This document shows positions 17,265 to 25,095 of a stretch of 38,285 nt of DNA, in pieces; position 1 is the first letter of the stretch; each line of letters begins with the position of its first letter. Below the pieces are notes generated by a model that saw nothing but the letters and a program-made list of their open reading frames with translations, had not been told where the DNA came from and searched no databases. Made by a program: the position numbers and the translations under genes. This stretch comes from an uncultured Clostridia bacterium (GTDB lineage: Bacteria > Bacillota_A > Clostridia > Christensenellales > UBA1242), in contig CANRFP010000003.1 in the NCBI GenBank assembly GCA_947629895.1, positions 1 through 38,285 on the forward strand, in the 5' to 3' direction.

Positions 17265-17293
17265 AGTATAACAAATATACAAAAAAAAGTCAA
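17265..17293 (-). promoter_or_regulatory. Sigma-A promoter, leaderless type, for the ABC exporter operon
   Basis: On the minus strand, TTGACT (17293-17288), a 17-nt spacer and TATACT (17270-17265). The ATG at 17258 follows after 6 nt (AAGTGT) with no ribosome site. Confidence 0.78.
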
Positions 17294-17345
17294 CTGTGTT
17301 TTGCTGACTTTAATTTAAATTCTTAAAATTTGCAATTATGCAAGA

Positions 17346-17396
17346 TGTGGTGTATTATGCATTGCATAACACCACAATATGTTGTGTGTTATGCAA
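17346..17396. repeat. Palindromic repeat, copy B, with an adjoining half copy
   Basis: TGTGGTGT and ACACCACA arms plus inner TATGCA/TGCATA arms form a near-perfect palindrome at 17346-17376 with a 2-nt asymmetry. A further half-element (TTGTGTGTTATGCA) lies at 17382-17395. It sits just beyond the stop of the DUF4364 gene. It shares the GGTGTATTA..GCATTGCATAA pattern with copy A. Confidence 0.8.
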
Positions 17397-17398
17397 AG

Positions 17399-17932
17399 TT
17401 AATCGGTGTTTATGAGGCTGTCAAAAATGTGTTCGTATATGCTTGGAGCAGATTGTTTCCATTTTTTGCATGCTTCCTCAGCCGATTGCCTTGTTGGCGC
17501 TTTAATGTTAATTTCAAACAAAGGTGCACTTATCAAACTTTCATAAATTCTTAATGTCACCAAATATGAGCCATCATCTGCATCGGCATAGTTTGCATAA
17601 TATTCCTGTGCTTGTTTGATTGAAAGGCGGTTGGCCTTGCTGTATTGGGTGATTTCTTCACGCAAATTCATTGGAATACGCTTGTAAAAATAGGACAAAC
17701 ATTCTCTTCCTTCAAAGGTTAGGCTGTATCGCATTTCTTTTTCTTTGCATTCCGTTTTGTATATGAGTTTGGCCTCTGTGAGTTGATATAAAAGGTCCAA
17801 ACAATCCATATAGTTCACCCAATTATTTTTCACTGAACAAATTTCAATGATTGAACTTTCTGTCAATGGCATTTCCATTTTGTCTAGGCAGAAAAGAATT
17901 ATCAATTTGTTTGTTACTGCATCATAATCCAT
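17399..17932 (-). CDS. DUF4364 family winged-helix protein
   Basis: A 177-residue protein. The N-terminal half (NKLIILFCLDKMEMPLTESS, then YLLYQLTEAKLI-type segments and YSLTFEGRECLSYF) is the winged helix of the DUF4364 family common in Clostridia. The middle INLREEI-like stretch (RIPMNLREEITQYSKANRL) and the C-terminal beta-rich part also match. It is presumed to bind DNA; its targets are unknown. The ATG has an AAGGAAAA ribosome site. Monocistronic. Confidence 0.82.
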   Translation of the reverse strand: MDYDAVTNKLIILFCLDKMEMPLTESSIIEICSVKNNWVNYMDCLDLLYQLTEAKLIYKTECKEKEMRYSLTFEGRECLSYFYKRIPMNLREEITQYSKANRLSIKQAQEYYANYADADDGSYLVTLRIYESLISAPLFEINIKAPTRQSAEEACKKWKQSAPSIYEHIFDSLINTD

Positions 17933-18071
17933 AAAATTTTCCTTATTTATACGATTTATTGTTTAAATCATAGCATTTATTTCAAAAAAAATCAATTTTT
18001 TTATGCTTGTTTGCAAATTTATTTGATTTTTTACGCTTTTATGTTAAAATATTTTCATATTGGAGGTTTTT

Positions 18072-18884
18072 ATGGAAGCAACAAATATTCTTGATGTTGA
18101 AAGATTTGTGGTGGCTTGCAACGATGTTCTAACAGGCAAATTTTTGGACCTTAACAAAAGACTGGACAAATTTTTGGCTGTTATGACACAAAGCGAAGAT
18201 ATTTTGAATTTGCTAGGCGACTGCTTGCAAGATTTTGACGAAGAGTTGGAGTTTTCAAAAGCCTTTTTAATTGACAAGAAAACGGGGGCAGTTAAGATTT
18301 TTTTGCCAAGTGAGGATGACAAAAAATTGGCTTTGTGTGCAACAATTTTCAATGATTTGATAAACGAAAAACTTAACACAAACAGATTTTTGGAAACTTA
18401 TTTTAAGGACAGCAAACTGACGCCAACACAAAACTTTTTGGATAAAATTGTTAAGCCTTACAGAGATGTAATTTGCAAATGTTTTGAAGTTGACCCTGCT
18501 TTAACTGCCGATGATGTGCTTAAACATGAAAGCGAGCTTCCAACGCAAGTTGAGGAGAAAGAAGAAGAGGCGGAAGAGGAGTTTCCAGAGCAAGACAAAC
18601 TTTTTGCTGCCATTGTGAAAGATTGCAATCAAATTTTGTCAATTTTGAAGTTTGAGAGAAAGAGAACGGACGTTTTGGACGATGTTGAATTTGTTACAAA
18701 TTCCATTGTGAAAGCTTGCGAGAAAAAAGATTTGATGGTTGTGAACGGGCTGGTTATTGGGCTTAATTATGTTTCAAAAAAATTTAGAAATGTGCGAGCC
18801 GTTGTGCAAAATTTAAATGATATGATTTTTGATTATTATGAATTTTTGGCCGGTGCAGCTCCTCAAAATGACGAAAATGTGTGA
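18072..18884 (+). CDS. Hypothetical helical protein with acidic linker
   Basis: A 270-residue, mostly alpha-helical soluble protein with no membrane segment. Two helical parts (~1-160 and ~185-270) are joined by an acidic linker (EEKEEEAEEEFPEQDK, ~165-182). I do not recognise a family. The start at 18072 follows a GGAGG site 5 nt upstream. It is transcribed divergently from the DUF4364 gene. The 62-nt gap to the next gene holds that gene's own promoter. Confidence 0.75.
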   Translation: MEATNILDVERFVVACNDVLTGKFLDLNKRLDKFLAVMTQSEDILNLLGDCLQDFDEELEFSKAFLIDKKTGAVKIFLPSEDDKKLALCATIFNDLINEKLNTNRFLETYFKDSKLTPTQNFLDKIVKPYRDVICKCFEVDPALTADDVLKHESELPTQVEEKEEEAEEEFPEQDKLFAAIVKDCNQILSILKFERKRTDVLDDVEFVTNSIVKACEKKDLMVVNGLVIGLNYVSKKFRNVRAVVQNLNDMIFDYYEFLAGAAPQNDENV

Positions 18885-18911
18885 TTTTGTGTTTTATTTT
18901 TGTTAAAATGT

Positions 18912-18940
18912 TTGGTATTTGTCGTTTTTTGTGATATTAT
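18912..18940 (+). promoter_or_regulatory. Sigma-A-like promoter, leaderless type, for the YhhN-like gene
   Basis: TTGGTA at 18912-18917, a 17-nt spacer and TATTAT at 18935-18940; ATG at 18947 after 6 nt (ATTTGT), no ribosome site. Weaker boxes than the other leaderless promoters. Confidence 0.55.
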
Positions 18941-18946
18941 ATTTGT

Positions 18947-19666
18947 ATGAAAGTTAAAGGTTGGAATTTATTTAAATATATTGCATCTGGCTTGCTTGCT
19001 TGCGGCATTCTTGCCACTTTTATTTACGTTTGCATTAAAGGAGATTTGAAAAACAACATCCTCTCTTGGTCTTGCGTGATTGCTTGCTTTGTTTTGTCTC
19101 TTGTTTTTGTTAAGTTTAAATCGCCAAGCATTTTCATTACGCTTGGGCTTGGAGCAAACGTTGCCGCAGATTACTTTCTTATGTATAATATTGACAGGGC
19201 GGACAGAACACAACTGCTTATTGGGCTTGGAATTTTTTGCGGCGTTCAATTTTTCTATTTTATTTACACTCTTTGCCTCAACAAAAGCATTGCTGCAAAG
19301 GTTTTTAACATTGCGTTGAGGGTTGCCGCTTGCTTGATTTTGTATTTCATTATGCCAAGATTTTATCCTACTTTGGGAACTTTGGAATATGTTTCTCTTA
19401 TGTATTTTGCAAATTTGTGCATCACTTTCTTGGAACTGCTGTTCAATGTGAAAACAAATTGGCTTTTGGCTCTTGGAATGTTTATGCTTCTTGTCAGCAA
19501 CTTTTGGCTTGGAATGGCACAAGAAGGAGCGCTTTTATTCCAGTTGCCACTTGAATTTTTGGAAATTTTGTTGAAATACAATGTTGCATTCTGGCTTTAT
19601 GTGCCATCTTTGATTGTTATTGCTTTGGGCTCAATTTTCAATTCCGCCAGTAAAAAAGAAAACTAA
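18947..19666 (+). CDS. Polytopic membrane protein, possibly YhhN/lysoplasmalogenase family
   Basis: A 239-residue protein with about eight membrane helices. The loop-helix pairs LGANVAADYFLM and LLIGLGIFCGVQFFYFIYT have the spacing of the first conserved Asp and the GLxxF...H/QxxY region of YhhN proteins, but the second Asp motif is replaced by LLVSNFW. YhhN members hydrolyse the vinyl-ether bond of lysoplasmalogens; clostridia make plasmalogens, so the role would fit. The family call is tentative because key residues diverge. No Shine-Dalgarno site precedes the ATG. Confidence 0.6.
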   Translation: MKVKGWNLFKYIASGLLACGILATFIYVCIKGDLKNNILSWSCVIACFVLSLVFVKFKSPSIFITLGLGANVAADYFLMYNIDRADRTQLLIGLGIFCGVQFFYFIYTLCLNKSIAAKVFNIALRVAACLILYFIMPRFYPTLGTLEYVSLMYFANLCITFLELLFNVKTNWLLALGMFMLLVSNFWLGMAQEGALLFQLPLEFLEILLKYNVAFWLYVPSLIVIALGSIFNSASKKEN

Positions 19667-19679
19667 TTTTCTTGTTTTC

Positions 19680-19709
19680 TTGACAAATTTAAGGCTTGTT
19701 TGCTACAAT
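19680..19709 (+). promoter_or_regulatory. Sigma-A promoter of leuS
   Basis: TTGACA at 19680-19685, an 18-nt spacer and TACAAT at 19704-19709. A short leader with TGAGG precedes the ATG at 19739. The 72-nt gap is too short for a T-box. Confidence 0.75.
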
Positions 19710-19738
19710 GTAAACAAGTTTTTTTGTGTGAGGATTTT

Positions 19739-22159
19739 ATGAATAATTACGATTTTAGAGAAGTTGAAAAAAAATGGCAAAAAAAATGGGAGAACGAAGA
19801 GCGCTTTAAGGCGGTTGATTTTCATCCAACAAAACCCAAGTTTTATGTATTGTATGAATTTCCAAATGTAAGCGGGGCGAGTTTGCACATGGGGCACTTG
19901 AAGGGGACTATTCCTGCCGATGCACTTGCAAGATACAAAAGGTTTAATGGTTTTAATGTGCTTTTTCCTATTGGAGGAGATGCATTTGGGCTTCCTGCTG
20001 AAAATGCGGCAATAAAAAATGGAACAGACCCTCATGAGTTTGTTCGCGTTGGAATGGAAAAGTTTATTCAGCAGTTTAAAGAACTTGGGCTTTCGTTTGA
20101 TTATGACAGAACAATTTGCACAAGTGACCCAGAGTTTTATAAATGGACACAGTGGATTTTCTTGCAACTTTTCAAACATGGAAAGGCCTACAAGAAGAAG
20201 GGACTTGTGAACTTTTGCCCAAATTGTCAAACAGTGCTCTCCAACGAGGACAGTCAGGGCGGAAAGTGCGACCGCTGTGGCGGAGATGTTGTGCAAAAAG
20301 AAAGAAATGTTTGGTTTTTGAAAATGCGCGACTATTGCGAAAAGATGCTTGGCAACATAGACCGGATTGATATGGCAGAAAGTTTGAAAGAGGCTCAGCG
20401 AAATTGGATTGGCAAAAGTGAAGGAATGCAAGTGAAGTTTGATATTGTTGACGATGCCGGAAAAAAGGTTGGGGATTTTGACATTTTCACCACTTGCATT
20501 GAAACGATTTATGGCATAACTTTCATGGTGCTTGCGCCAGAAAACGAGGTCGTGGACAAATTAAAAGACAAAATCAAAAACTTTGATGAAGTTGAAAAAT
20601 ACAGGCAACAAACCGCTTTGAGAAGTGAATTTGACAGAATTTCCGACCAAAAAACAAAAACAGGCTGTCATCTTGAAGGGTTGTTTGCTGTGAGCCCTGT
20701 GAACGGCAAAAAAGTTCCAATTTATCTTGCGGATTTTGTGCTTGCGGGATATGGCTCTGGGGCGGTTATGGCTGTTCCGGCGCATGACCAAAGAGATTAT
20801 GATTTTGCAAAGGCTTTCAACATTCCAATCATACAAGTGATTGAAGGTGATTGCTCAAAAGGCGCGGTTGAGAAAAAAGAATATCTTGAAAAAAACAGCA
20901 AAATGCTTAACTCTGCGGAATTTAGCGGCCTCAATGTGCGTGACGCAAAGAAAAAAATTGCCGAAAAAGTGATTGCTTTGGGCGTTGGCAAAAAGACAAC
21001 AAATTACAAAATGCAAGATTGGAGTTTCAATCGTCAGCGCTATTGGGGAGAGCCTTTTCCTATTGTCTTTTGTGACCACTGTGGAATTGTGCCTCTTGAT
21101 GAAAAGGATTTGCCTCTTGTTTTGCCAAAAACAAATGACTATTTGCCAAACAGCAAAGGCGACAGCCCAATTTCCAAAATTGATAGTTTTGTGAACTGCA
21201 AATGCCCAAAATGCGGGCGCGCGGCAAAAAGAGAAATTGACACAATGCCAAATTGGGCGGGAAGCAGTTGGTATTGGCTCAGATATTGTGACCCTCACAA
21301 TGATAAGGCGCTTGCAGATTTTGACAAGTTGAAATATTGGGGCAGTGTGGATATGTACACGGGCGGAACAGAACATATAACGCGCCACGTGCTTTATGCT
21401 TTCTTCTGGCAAAACTTCCTTTATGAAATTGGTGCTGTTCCAACGCCAGACCCATTTGTTCGCAAGATGGGAAGTGGCTTGATTTTGGATGACACCGGCA
21501 AAAAGATGAGCAAAAGTTCCAAAAATGGCGTTTCGCCACGTGAAGTTATTGAAAAATATGGCGTTGATGCCACAAGGCTTCATGTTCACTTTTTGGGTGG
21601 CTATGAGGACAACACACCTTGGACTTTTGACGGCATAACGGGCATAACCACTTTCTTGGACAGAGTTTGGGCGTTGCAAAACATGATTAAAGGAGAAGAT
21701 GTTTGCAAAGAACATATATATGACCTTAACAGACTTATCAAAAAAGTGGGCGAGGACTATGAGAATTTGAAATGCAACACAATCATATCTTCGCTTATGA
21801 TTTTCCTCAAAAAAGTGAGAGACGATGGGTTTATCACCAAAGAGGAACTTCGCATCTTTTTGATTTTGCTAAATCCACTTGCACCTCATGTTACAAGTGA
21901 GATTTTTGAAAGGGTTTTTGGCACGGAAATTCTTGATGAAGCTTGGCCAAAATATGACGAAAAATATTTGGTGGAAGACGTCATCCAAATTCCTGTTCAA
22001 ATTAATGGAAAACTTGCAAAAGTTGTGTCCATGCCAATCAATCTGACGCAAGAACAAGTTTTGGAATATCTTAAAAATAACTATCCAAATCTTGTTTCCG
22101 GCTTTGAAATAAGAAAAGTGATTTACATTCCAAACAAAATTGTGAACATCATAAAATAA
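19739..22159 (+). CDS. leuS: Leucyl-tRNA synthetase
   Basis: An 806-residue class I aminoacyl-tRNA synthetase, full length for bacteria. It charges tRNA-Leu. The ATP-binding HMGH (SLHMGHLKG, ~50-53) and KMSKS (DTGKKMSKSSKNG, ~590) motifs are both present. A zinc-binding insert has CPNCQT and CDRCGG pairs. The CP1 editing domain contains the conserved TTCIETIYGITFMVLAPE threonine-rich region, with GIT where many LeuS have GAT. The ATG at 19739 is chosen over an in-frame TTG at 19700, which lies within the promoter; TGAGG is 5 nt upstream. Confidence 0.97.
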   Translation: MNNYDFREVEKKWQKKWENEERFKAVDFHPTKPKFYVLYEFPNVSGASLHMGHLKGTIPADALARYKRFNGFNVLFPIGGDAFGLPAENAAIKNGTDPHEFVRVGMEKFIQQFKELGLSFDYDRTICTSDPEFYKWTQWIFLQLFKHGKAYKKKGLVNFCPNCQTVLSNEDSQGGKCDRCGGDVVQKERNVWFLKMRDYCEKMLGNIDRIDMAESLKEAQRNWIGKSEGMQVKFDIVDDAGKKVGDFDIFTTCIETIYGITFMVLAPENEVVDKLKDKIKNFDEVEKYRQQTALRSEFDRISDQKTKTGCHLEGLFAVSPVNGKKVPIYLADFVLAGYGSGAVMAVPAHDQRDYDFAKAFNIPIIQVIEGDCSKGAVEKKEYLEKNSKMLNSAEFSGLNVRDAKKKIAEKVIALGVGKKTTNYKMQDWSFNRQRYWGEPFPIVFCDHCGIVPLDEKDLPLVLPKTNDYLPNSKGDSPISKIDSFVNCKCPKCGRAAKREIDTMPNWAGSSWYWLRYCDPHNDKALADFDKLKYWGSVDMYTGGTEHITRHVLYAFFWQNFLYEIGAVPTPDPFVRKMGSGLILDDTGKKMSKSSKNGVSPREVIEKYGVDATRLHVHFLGGYEDNTPWTFDGITGITTFLDRVWALQNMIKGEDVCKEHIYDLNRLIKKVGEDYENLKCNTIISSLMIFLKKVRDDGFITKEELRIFLILLNPLAPHVTSEIFERVFGTEILDEAWPKYDEKYLVEDVIQIPVQINGKLAKVVSMPINLTQEQVLEYLKNNYPNLVSGFEIRKVIYIPNKIVNIIK

Positions 22160-22160
22160 A

Positions 22161-22186
22161 AAAAAGGTAGATTATTCTGCCTTTTT
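22161..22186. terminator. Convergent intrinsic terminator between leuS and the nucleoside hydrolase gene
   Basis: AAAAAGGTAGA pairs with TCTGCCTTTTT (one G-T pair) across a TTAT loop. T-runs on both strands make it usable from either side; it overlaps the end of the minus-strand gene. Confidence 0.8.
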
Positions 22187-23236
22187 CTTTGTTTTTGTTT
22201 TGTTTGTTTTGACTTGCGTTTTCTTTGCTGTTTGTGTTTTTGCAACTTTTTTTGTTGTGTTTTTGTATATGCTTTTATGGTTTTTTTCTTTTTTTAAGCG
22301 GGCAGGGTCATGAATTTCTGGCAAAATAATATTGCTCATTTCATCAAGTTTTTTGAAAAGCAGTTTTAAGAATTTATGCCTTTTTAAGCCCACAACAATT
22401 TTGAATTGTCCTCTAAAGGTGTTGTGCGCAATGGTTTGTCCGGTTTCAACATTGAGTTCTATGTTTGCTCTTTTTGTTTTATACAAATTTGGATGGGTTA
22501 GATAATAAATTGCAGCGATGTCGTTTGTGGCAATTCGTCTATCCTCATAGTTTGGCTCCCAATACGTTTCAAAAGTCTTTGCCAAAAACAAGCCAACATC
22601 ATTGGTGTTTTTTATCCTTTCAACTTGTTCCTCAGAAAAGTATCCTTCGTCTCTGCCAATGCTTGAAGGCACCATTACAATTGGAAGTTTGGAGTCAATT
22701 GTGTATTTGAAAGCAGGGGCATCGGTTCTTATGTTGAAAGAGTTGTGATGTGGATTGGATTTTATGCCATATGGAGCGCCGCCCATCATCAAAATGTTTT
22801 TGATTAAATCCTTGGCATCAGGGTGCTTTTGCAAAAGATATGCCGTGTTTGTGTGTGGCCCCAAAACAACCAAAGTGATTTGTTTTGGATATTGTTTCAA
22901 AACTTCATACATTGCATCAGCGCATTCTTTCTTCACCGTTTTGTGCGTTGTGGTTTTTGGGGGATTATAGCCGCCAAGCCCTTCAAAAGTGTGCAAAAAA
23001 GAAGCATCTTCTGTGTTGTTGCTAAGCCTTTTGTGATAGCCTTCCACAACAGGGAAGTCTTTATGGAACATATCTAAAAGATGCAACATGTTTCTGGTTG
23101 CATTTTCAATTCTTATGTTTCCCTGAGCGGTTGTAATCAATTTTATGTCAAATTGAGGGTCATTTAAAACATAAACAAGTGCATTTGTGTCATCAACGCC
23201 AGGGTCGGTGTCTATTATAACTTTGTATTTTTTCAC
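22172..23236 (-). CDS. Nucleoside hydrolase family protein with altered catalytic His and Lys-rich tail
   Basis: A 354-residue protein of the inosine-uridine nucleoside hydrolase fold, which cleaves the N-glycosidic bond of ribonucleosides. The calcium-binding DTDPGVDD loop is at residues 9-16. LVVLGPHTNTA (~122-132), MMGGAPYG and HNSFNI are family motifs. At the site that is normally HD, this protein reads TND (Asn238-Asp239), so the catalytic His is replaced while the metal-binding Asp is kept. The last ~40 residues are a Lys/Thr-rich tail not found in the paralogue at 35323. The start is GTG with AGGAG 6 nt upstream. Confidence 0.88.
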   Translation of the reverse strand: MKKYKVIIDTDPGVDDTNALVYVLNDPQFDIKLITTAQGNIRIENATRNMLHLLDMFHKDFPVVEGYHKRLSNNTEDASFLHTFEGLGGYNPPKTTTHKTVKKECADAMYEVLKQYPKQITLVVLGPHTNTAYLLQKHPDAKDLIKNILMMGGAPYGIKSNPHHNSFNIRTDAPAFKYTIDSKLPIVMVPSSIGRDEGYFSEEQVERIKNTNDVGLFLAKTFETYWEPNYEDRRIATNDIAAIYYLTHPNLYKTKRANIELNVETGQTIAHNTFRGQFKIVVGLKRHKFLKLLFKKLDEMSNIILPEIHDPARLKKEKNHKSIYKNTTKKVAKTQTAKKTQVKTNKTKTKKKAE

Positions 23237-23255
23237 AAGGAACTCCTATTGAGAT

Positions 23256-23284
23256 ATTATACAAGTTTTTCAACAAAAAAGCAA
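23256..23284 (-). promoter_or_regulatory. Sigma-A promoter of the first nucleoside hydrolase gene
   Basis: On the minus strand, TTGCTT (23284-23279), a 17-nt spacer and TATAAT (23261-23256), 20 nt before the GTG start. Confidence 0.6.
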
Positions 23285-23285
23285 A

Positions 23286-23316
23286 GAAAAAACGCATCTT
23301 AACAATGCGTTTTTAA
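23286..23316 (-). terminator. Intrinsic terminator of the acidic-tailed membrane protein gene
   Basis: AAAAACGCAT and ATGCGTTTTT form a perfect stem across a 7-nt loop, just past the stop at 23325. A T-run follows on the minus strand (and on the plus strand). Confidence 0.85.
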
Positions 23317-23324
23317 TTTTTTTA

Positions 23325-23993
23325 TTATTCTTGTGTTTCATCATCTTGGTTTTCGTTTTCATTGTTTTCAATTGGCTCTTCAACATTTTCGTTTGCTGTT
23401 TCTTCTTCAACACTCTCTTCAACGTTTACACTTTCTTCAACAGTTGAGTTTTCTTCCATATTTTCTTCAACAGAAGTGGTTGCATCTGGAAGTGTTTTGA
23501 TTGGATTGTGATTGATGAGCAAATTTTTCTTCATGGTTAAAAGTTCTGGCTGTTTTGGTTGTTCTGGTTGAACTGTTGTGATTGTTTGTTCTTCAACTTC
23601 ATCAGTTGGGGCAATGTTCTCTTCTGCGTTTTCCTCAGTGTTTTCTTTGCCATGTTTCTTTTTCTCTTTTGGCTGTCTTGGGCCTCTGTTTTTCAAGCAA
23701 GTGTTGAGAATAAGTGCAAAGCAAAGTGCCAAAAGCACATAACCAGCGGCAGCGCCAACTGAAATTGCAAGTGACATAACGGAATCATATTTAATCACAT
23801 TTAAAATGAGATATACCCAACAAAAAACTGCTAAGAATGGAAACAACAAGGTGATGACAAGAGTTACAACTCTGCCCAAATCTTTGTGTCTTGCAAAAAC
23901 GATGAAACCAGCTATTGCAAAAATTGTGAAGATGATTGCAAGTATAAAGGCTGCATATCCTTCTGCTGTAAGGTTTTCAAATGTTAACTTCAT
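23325..23993 (-). CDS. Membrane protein with three TM helices and acidic repetitive tail
   Basis: A 222-residue protein. Three hydrophobic helices lie at ~12-34, 40-65 and 72-98, then a basic stop-transfer (PRQPKEKKKHG). The remaining ~110 residues are highly acidic and low in complexity, with repeated Glu-Glu-Asn and Val-Glu-Glu units (for example VEESVNVEESVEEE), likely disordered and cytosolic. Function unknown; no family recognised. The ATG has GGAGG 5-6 nt upstream. Own promoter and terminator, so it stands alone. Confidence 0.75.
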   Translation of the reverse strand: MKLTFENLTAEGYAAFILAIIFTIFAIAGFIVFARHKDLGRVVTLVITLLFPFLAVFCWVYLILNVIKYDSVMSLAISVGAAAGYVLLALCFALILNTCLKNRGPRQPKEKKKHGKENTEENAEENIAPTDEVEEQTITTVQPEQPKQPELLTMKKNLLINHNPIKTLPDATTSVEENMEENSTVEESVNVEESVEEETANENVEEPIENNENENQDDETQE

Positions 23994-24016
23994 AAATTAC
24001 CTCCAAAACTATCTAT

Positions 24017-24045
24017 ATTCTACCACGCAAAAAAATATTTGTCAA
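24017..24045 (-). promoter_or_regulatory. Sigma-A promoter of the acidic-tailed membrane protein gene
   Basis: On the minus strand, TTGACA (24045-24040), a 17-nt spacer and TAGAAT (24022-24017). Confidence 0.75.
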
Positions 24046-24095
24046 TACACTGTTTTAAAATTATTTACTTTTTTTTGTTAAAATTGCCAAAAAAA

Positions 24096-24124
24096 TTGCA
24101 AATTACACTTTTTTTGTTTATAAT
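24096..24124 (+). promoter_or_regulatory. Sigma-A promoter, leaderless type, for the anchored extracytoplasmic protein
   Basis: TTGCAA at 24096-24101, a 17-nt spacer and consensus TATAAT at 24119-24124. The ATG at 24131 follows after 6 nt (ATTGCT), with no ribosome site. Confidence 0.75.
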
Positions 24125-24130
24125 ATTGCT

Positions 24131-25045
24131 ATGAAAGCGAAAAAAATTTTGATTATTTCTTTAATTTTGTTTGCCTTTGCGGCTGTTTGCGTGGGCTTGG
24201 GCATATATTTTTTCGCCTTTCCAACCGTTTCGGAAATTCCAAATCAAGTGGAAATTATAAAGGTTGACGGGAAATATCAACTTGTCACACAATATCACAC
24301 AGAATATTCTTATAAGTTTAAAATTGAAAAATATCTTGGAAAAGATTATGAAAGCCCTAGCGAGAAAGATTACATAATGCTTGAAGAAGTTAATTCAGCA
24401 GACAATTTTATTGAGATTGGAACAGATGAGGATTTTAAAGTGGGGGAATGTTATCGTTTTTCCGCTTGCTATATGAATGATAACAAGTCCTGCGGAAAAT
24501 ATTGCACGCCTTTTGTTTGGAACATTTCTGGGCAGTTTGAAACGCAAGTTGACTATGAAAAATTTGCTTTTGAAAACGAGACTGTTTCTTGGGAAGCGGT
24601 TGAAAACGCAGAATCCTATCATGTTGTTGTTATGCAGGGGGCAGAGAAAGTTGCTGATGAAACAACAAGTGACACAAGTTTTTCGTGCAGCGAACTTGGG
24701 CTTGGGCAATACAAAATTTTTGTGAGCGCAGGGGTGAACAATCCATATGTTGAATTTTCCGATTTTGGAAAGGGCTTTGATTTTAAGGTTGAAAGAGCAA
24801 ATGTGATTGAAAATGTGGAGCGCAGCGGCAATGTTTTGAAAGTGACTTGCACGCAGGAAGTTGATGAATTTCAAATTTTTGTTGACGGGGTTTTGAAACT
24901 CACTTTGCCAGCGGGAAAACTTGAAAACGGCGTTTACACTTTGAATGTTGCATCAGCGCAAATTGATTTTTCAGCCCAAAATGTTGAAATTTGTTCTTCG
25001 GCGTTTGGCTTTTATGTTAAAGAAAGTGCAAAAGTGAAAGTTTAA
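24131..25045 (+). CDS. Membrane-anchored extracytoplasmic protein with Ig/FN3-like domains
   Basis: A 304-residue protein. MKAKK then a ~22-residue hydrophobic stretch (~6-28) forms a signal anchor. The rest is beta-rich and predicted outside the membrane. Two or three ~85-residue units recur, each with a WxxVxxAxxYxVxV-type pattern (VSWEAVENAESYHVVVMQG, and VLKVTCTQEVDEFQIFVDG) as in fibronectin III or Ig-like modules. Four cysteines in the first unit could form disulfides. Function unknown; no lipobox. It ends 3 nt before the predicted sigma-G promoter of the ger operon. Confidence 0.7.
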   Translation: MKAKKILIISLILFAFAAVCVGLGIYFFAFPTVSEIPNQVEIIKVDGKYQLVTQYHTEYSYKFKIEKYLGKDYESPSEKDYIMLEEVNSADNFIEIGTDEDFKVGECYRFSACYMNDNKSCGKYCTPFVWNISGQFETQVDYEKFAFENETVSWEAVENAESYHVVVMQGAEKVADETTSDTSFSCSELGLGQYKIFVSAGVNNPYVEFSDFGKGFDFKVERANVIENVERSGNVLKVTCTQEVDEFQIFVDGVLKLTLPAGKLENGVYTLNVASAQIDFSAQNVEICSSAFGFYVKESAKVKV

Positions 25046-25047
25046 TA

Positions 25048-25077
25048 GAATAATAAAGGCTCATTTTCTTCATAATA
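25048..25077 (+). promoter_or_regulatory. Predicted sigma-G promoter of the ger operon
   Basis: GAATA at 25048-25052, an 18-nt spacer and CATAATA at 25071-25077 match the sigma-G consensus (gHATR, 17-18 nt, CATnhTA). Transcription would start near 25084. No sigma-A pair is seen here. Sigma-G control of ger operons is established in Bacillus; its use here is inferred. Confidence 0.65.
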
Positions 25078-25095
25078 CTTCAAAAGAGGTGAGCA

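Noticed and set aside
19667..19738. T-box riboswitch before leuS
   Set aside because: The gap is only 72 nt with no specifier loop or antiterminator core; leuS appears to use a plain promoter.
20855..21715. 286-codon minus-strand open frame inside leuS
   Set aside because: Wholly antisense to leuS, whose motifs are intact; composition is that of a shadow frame.
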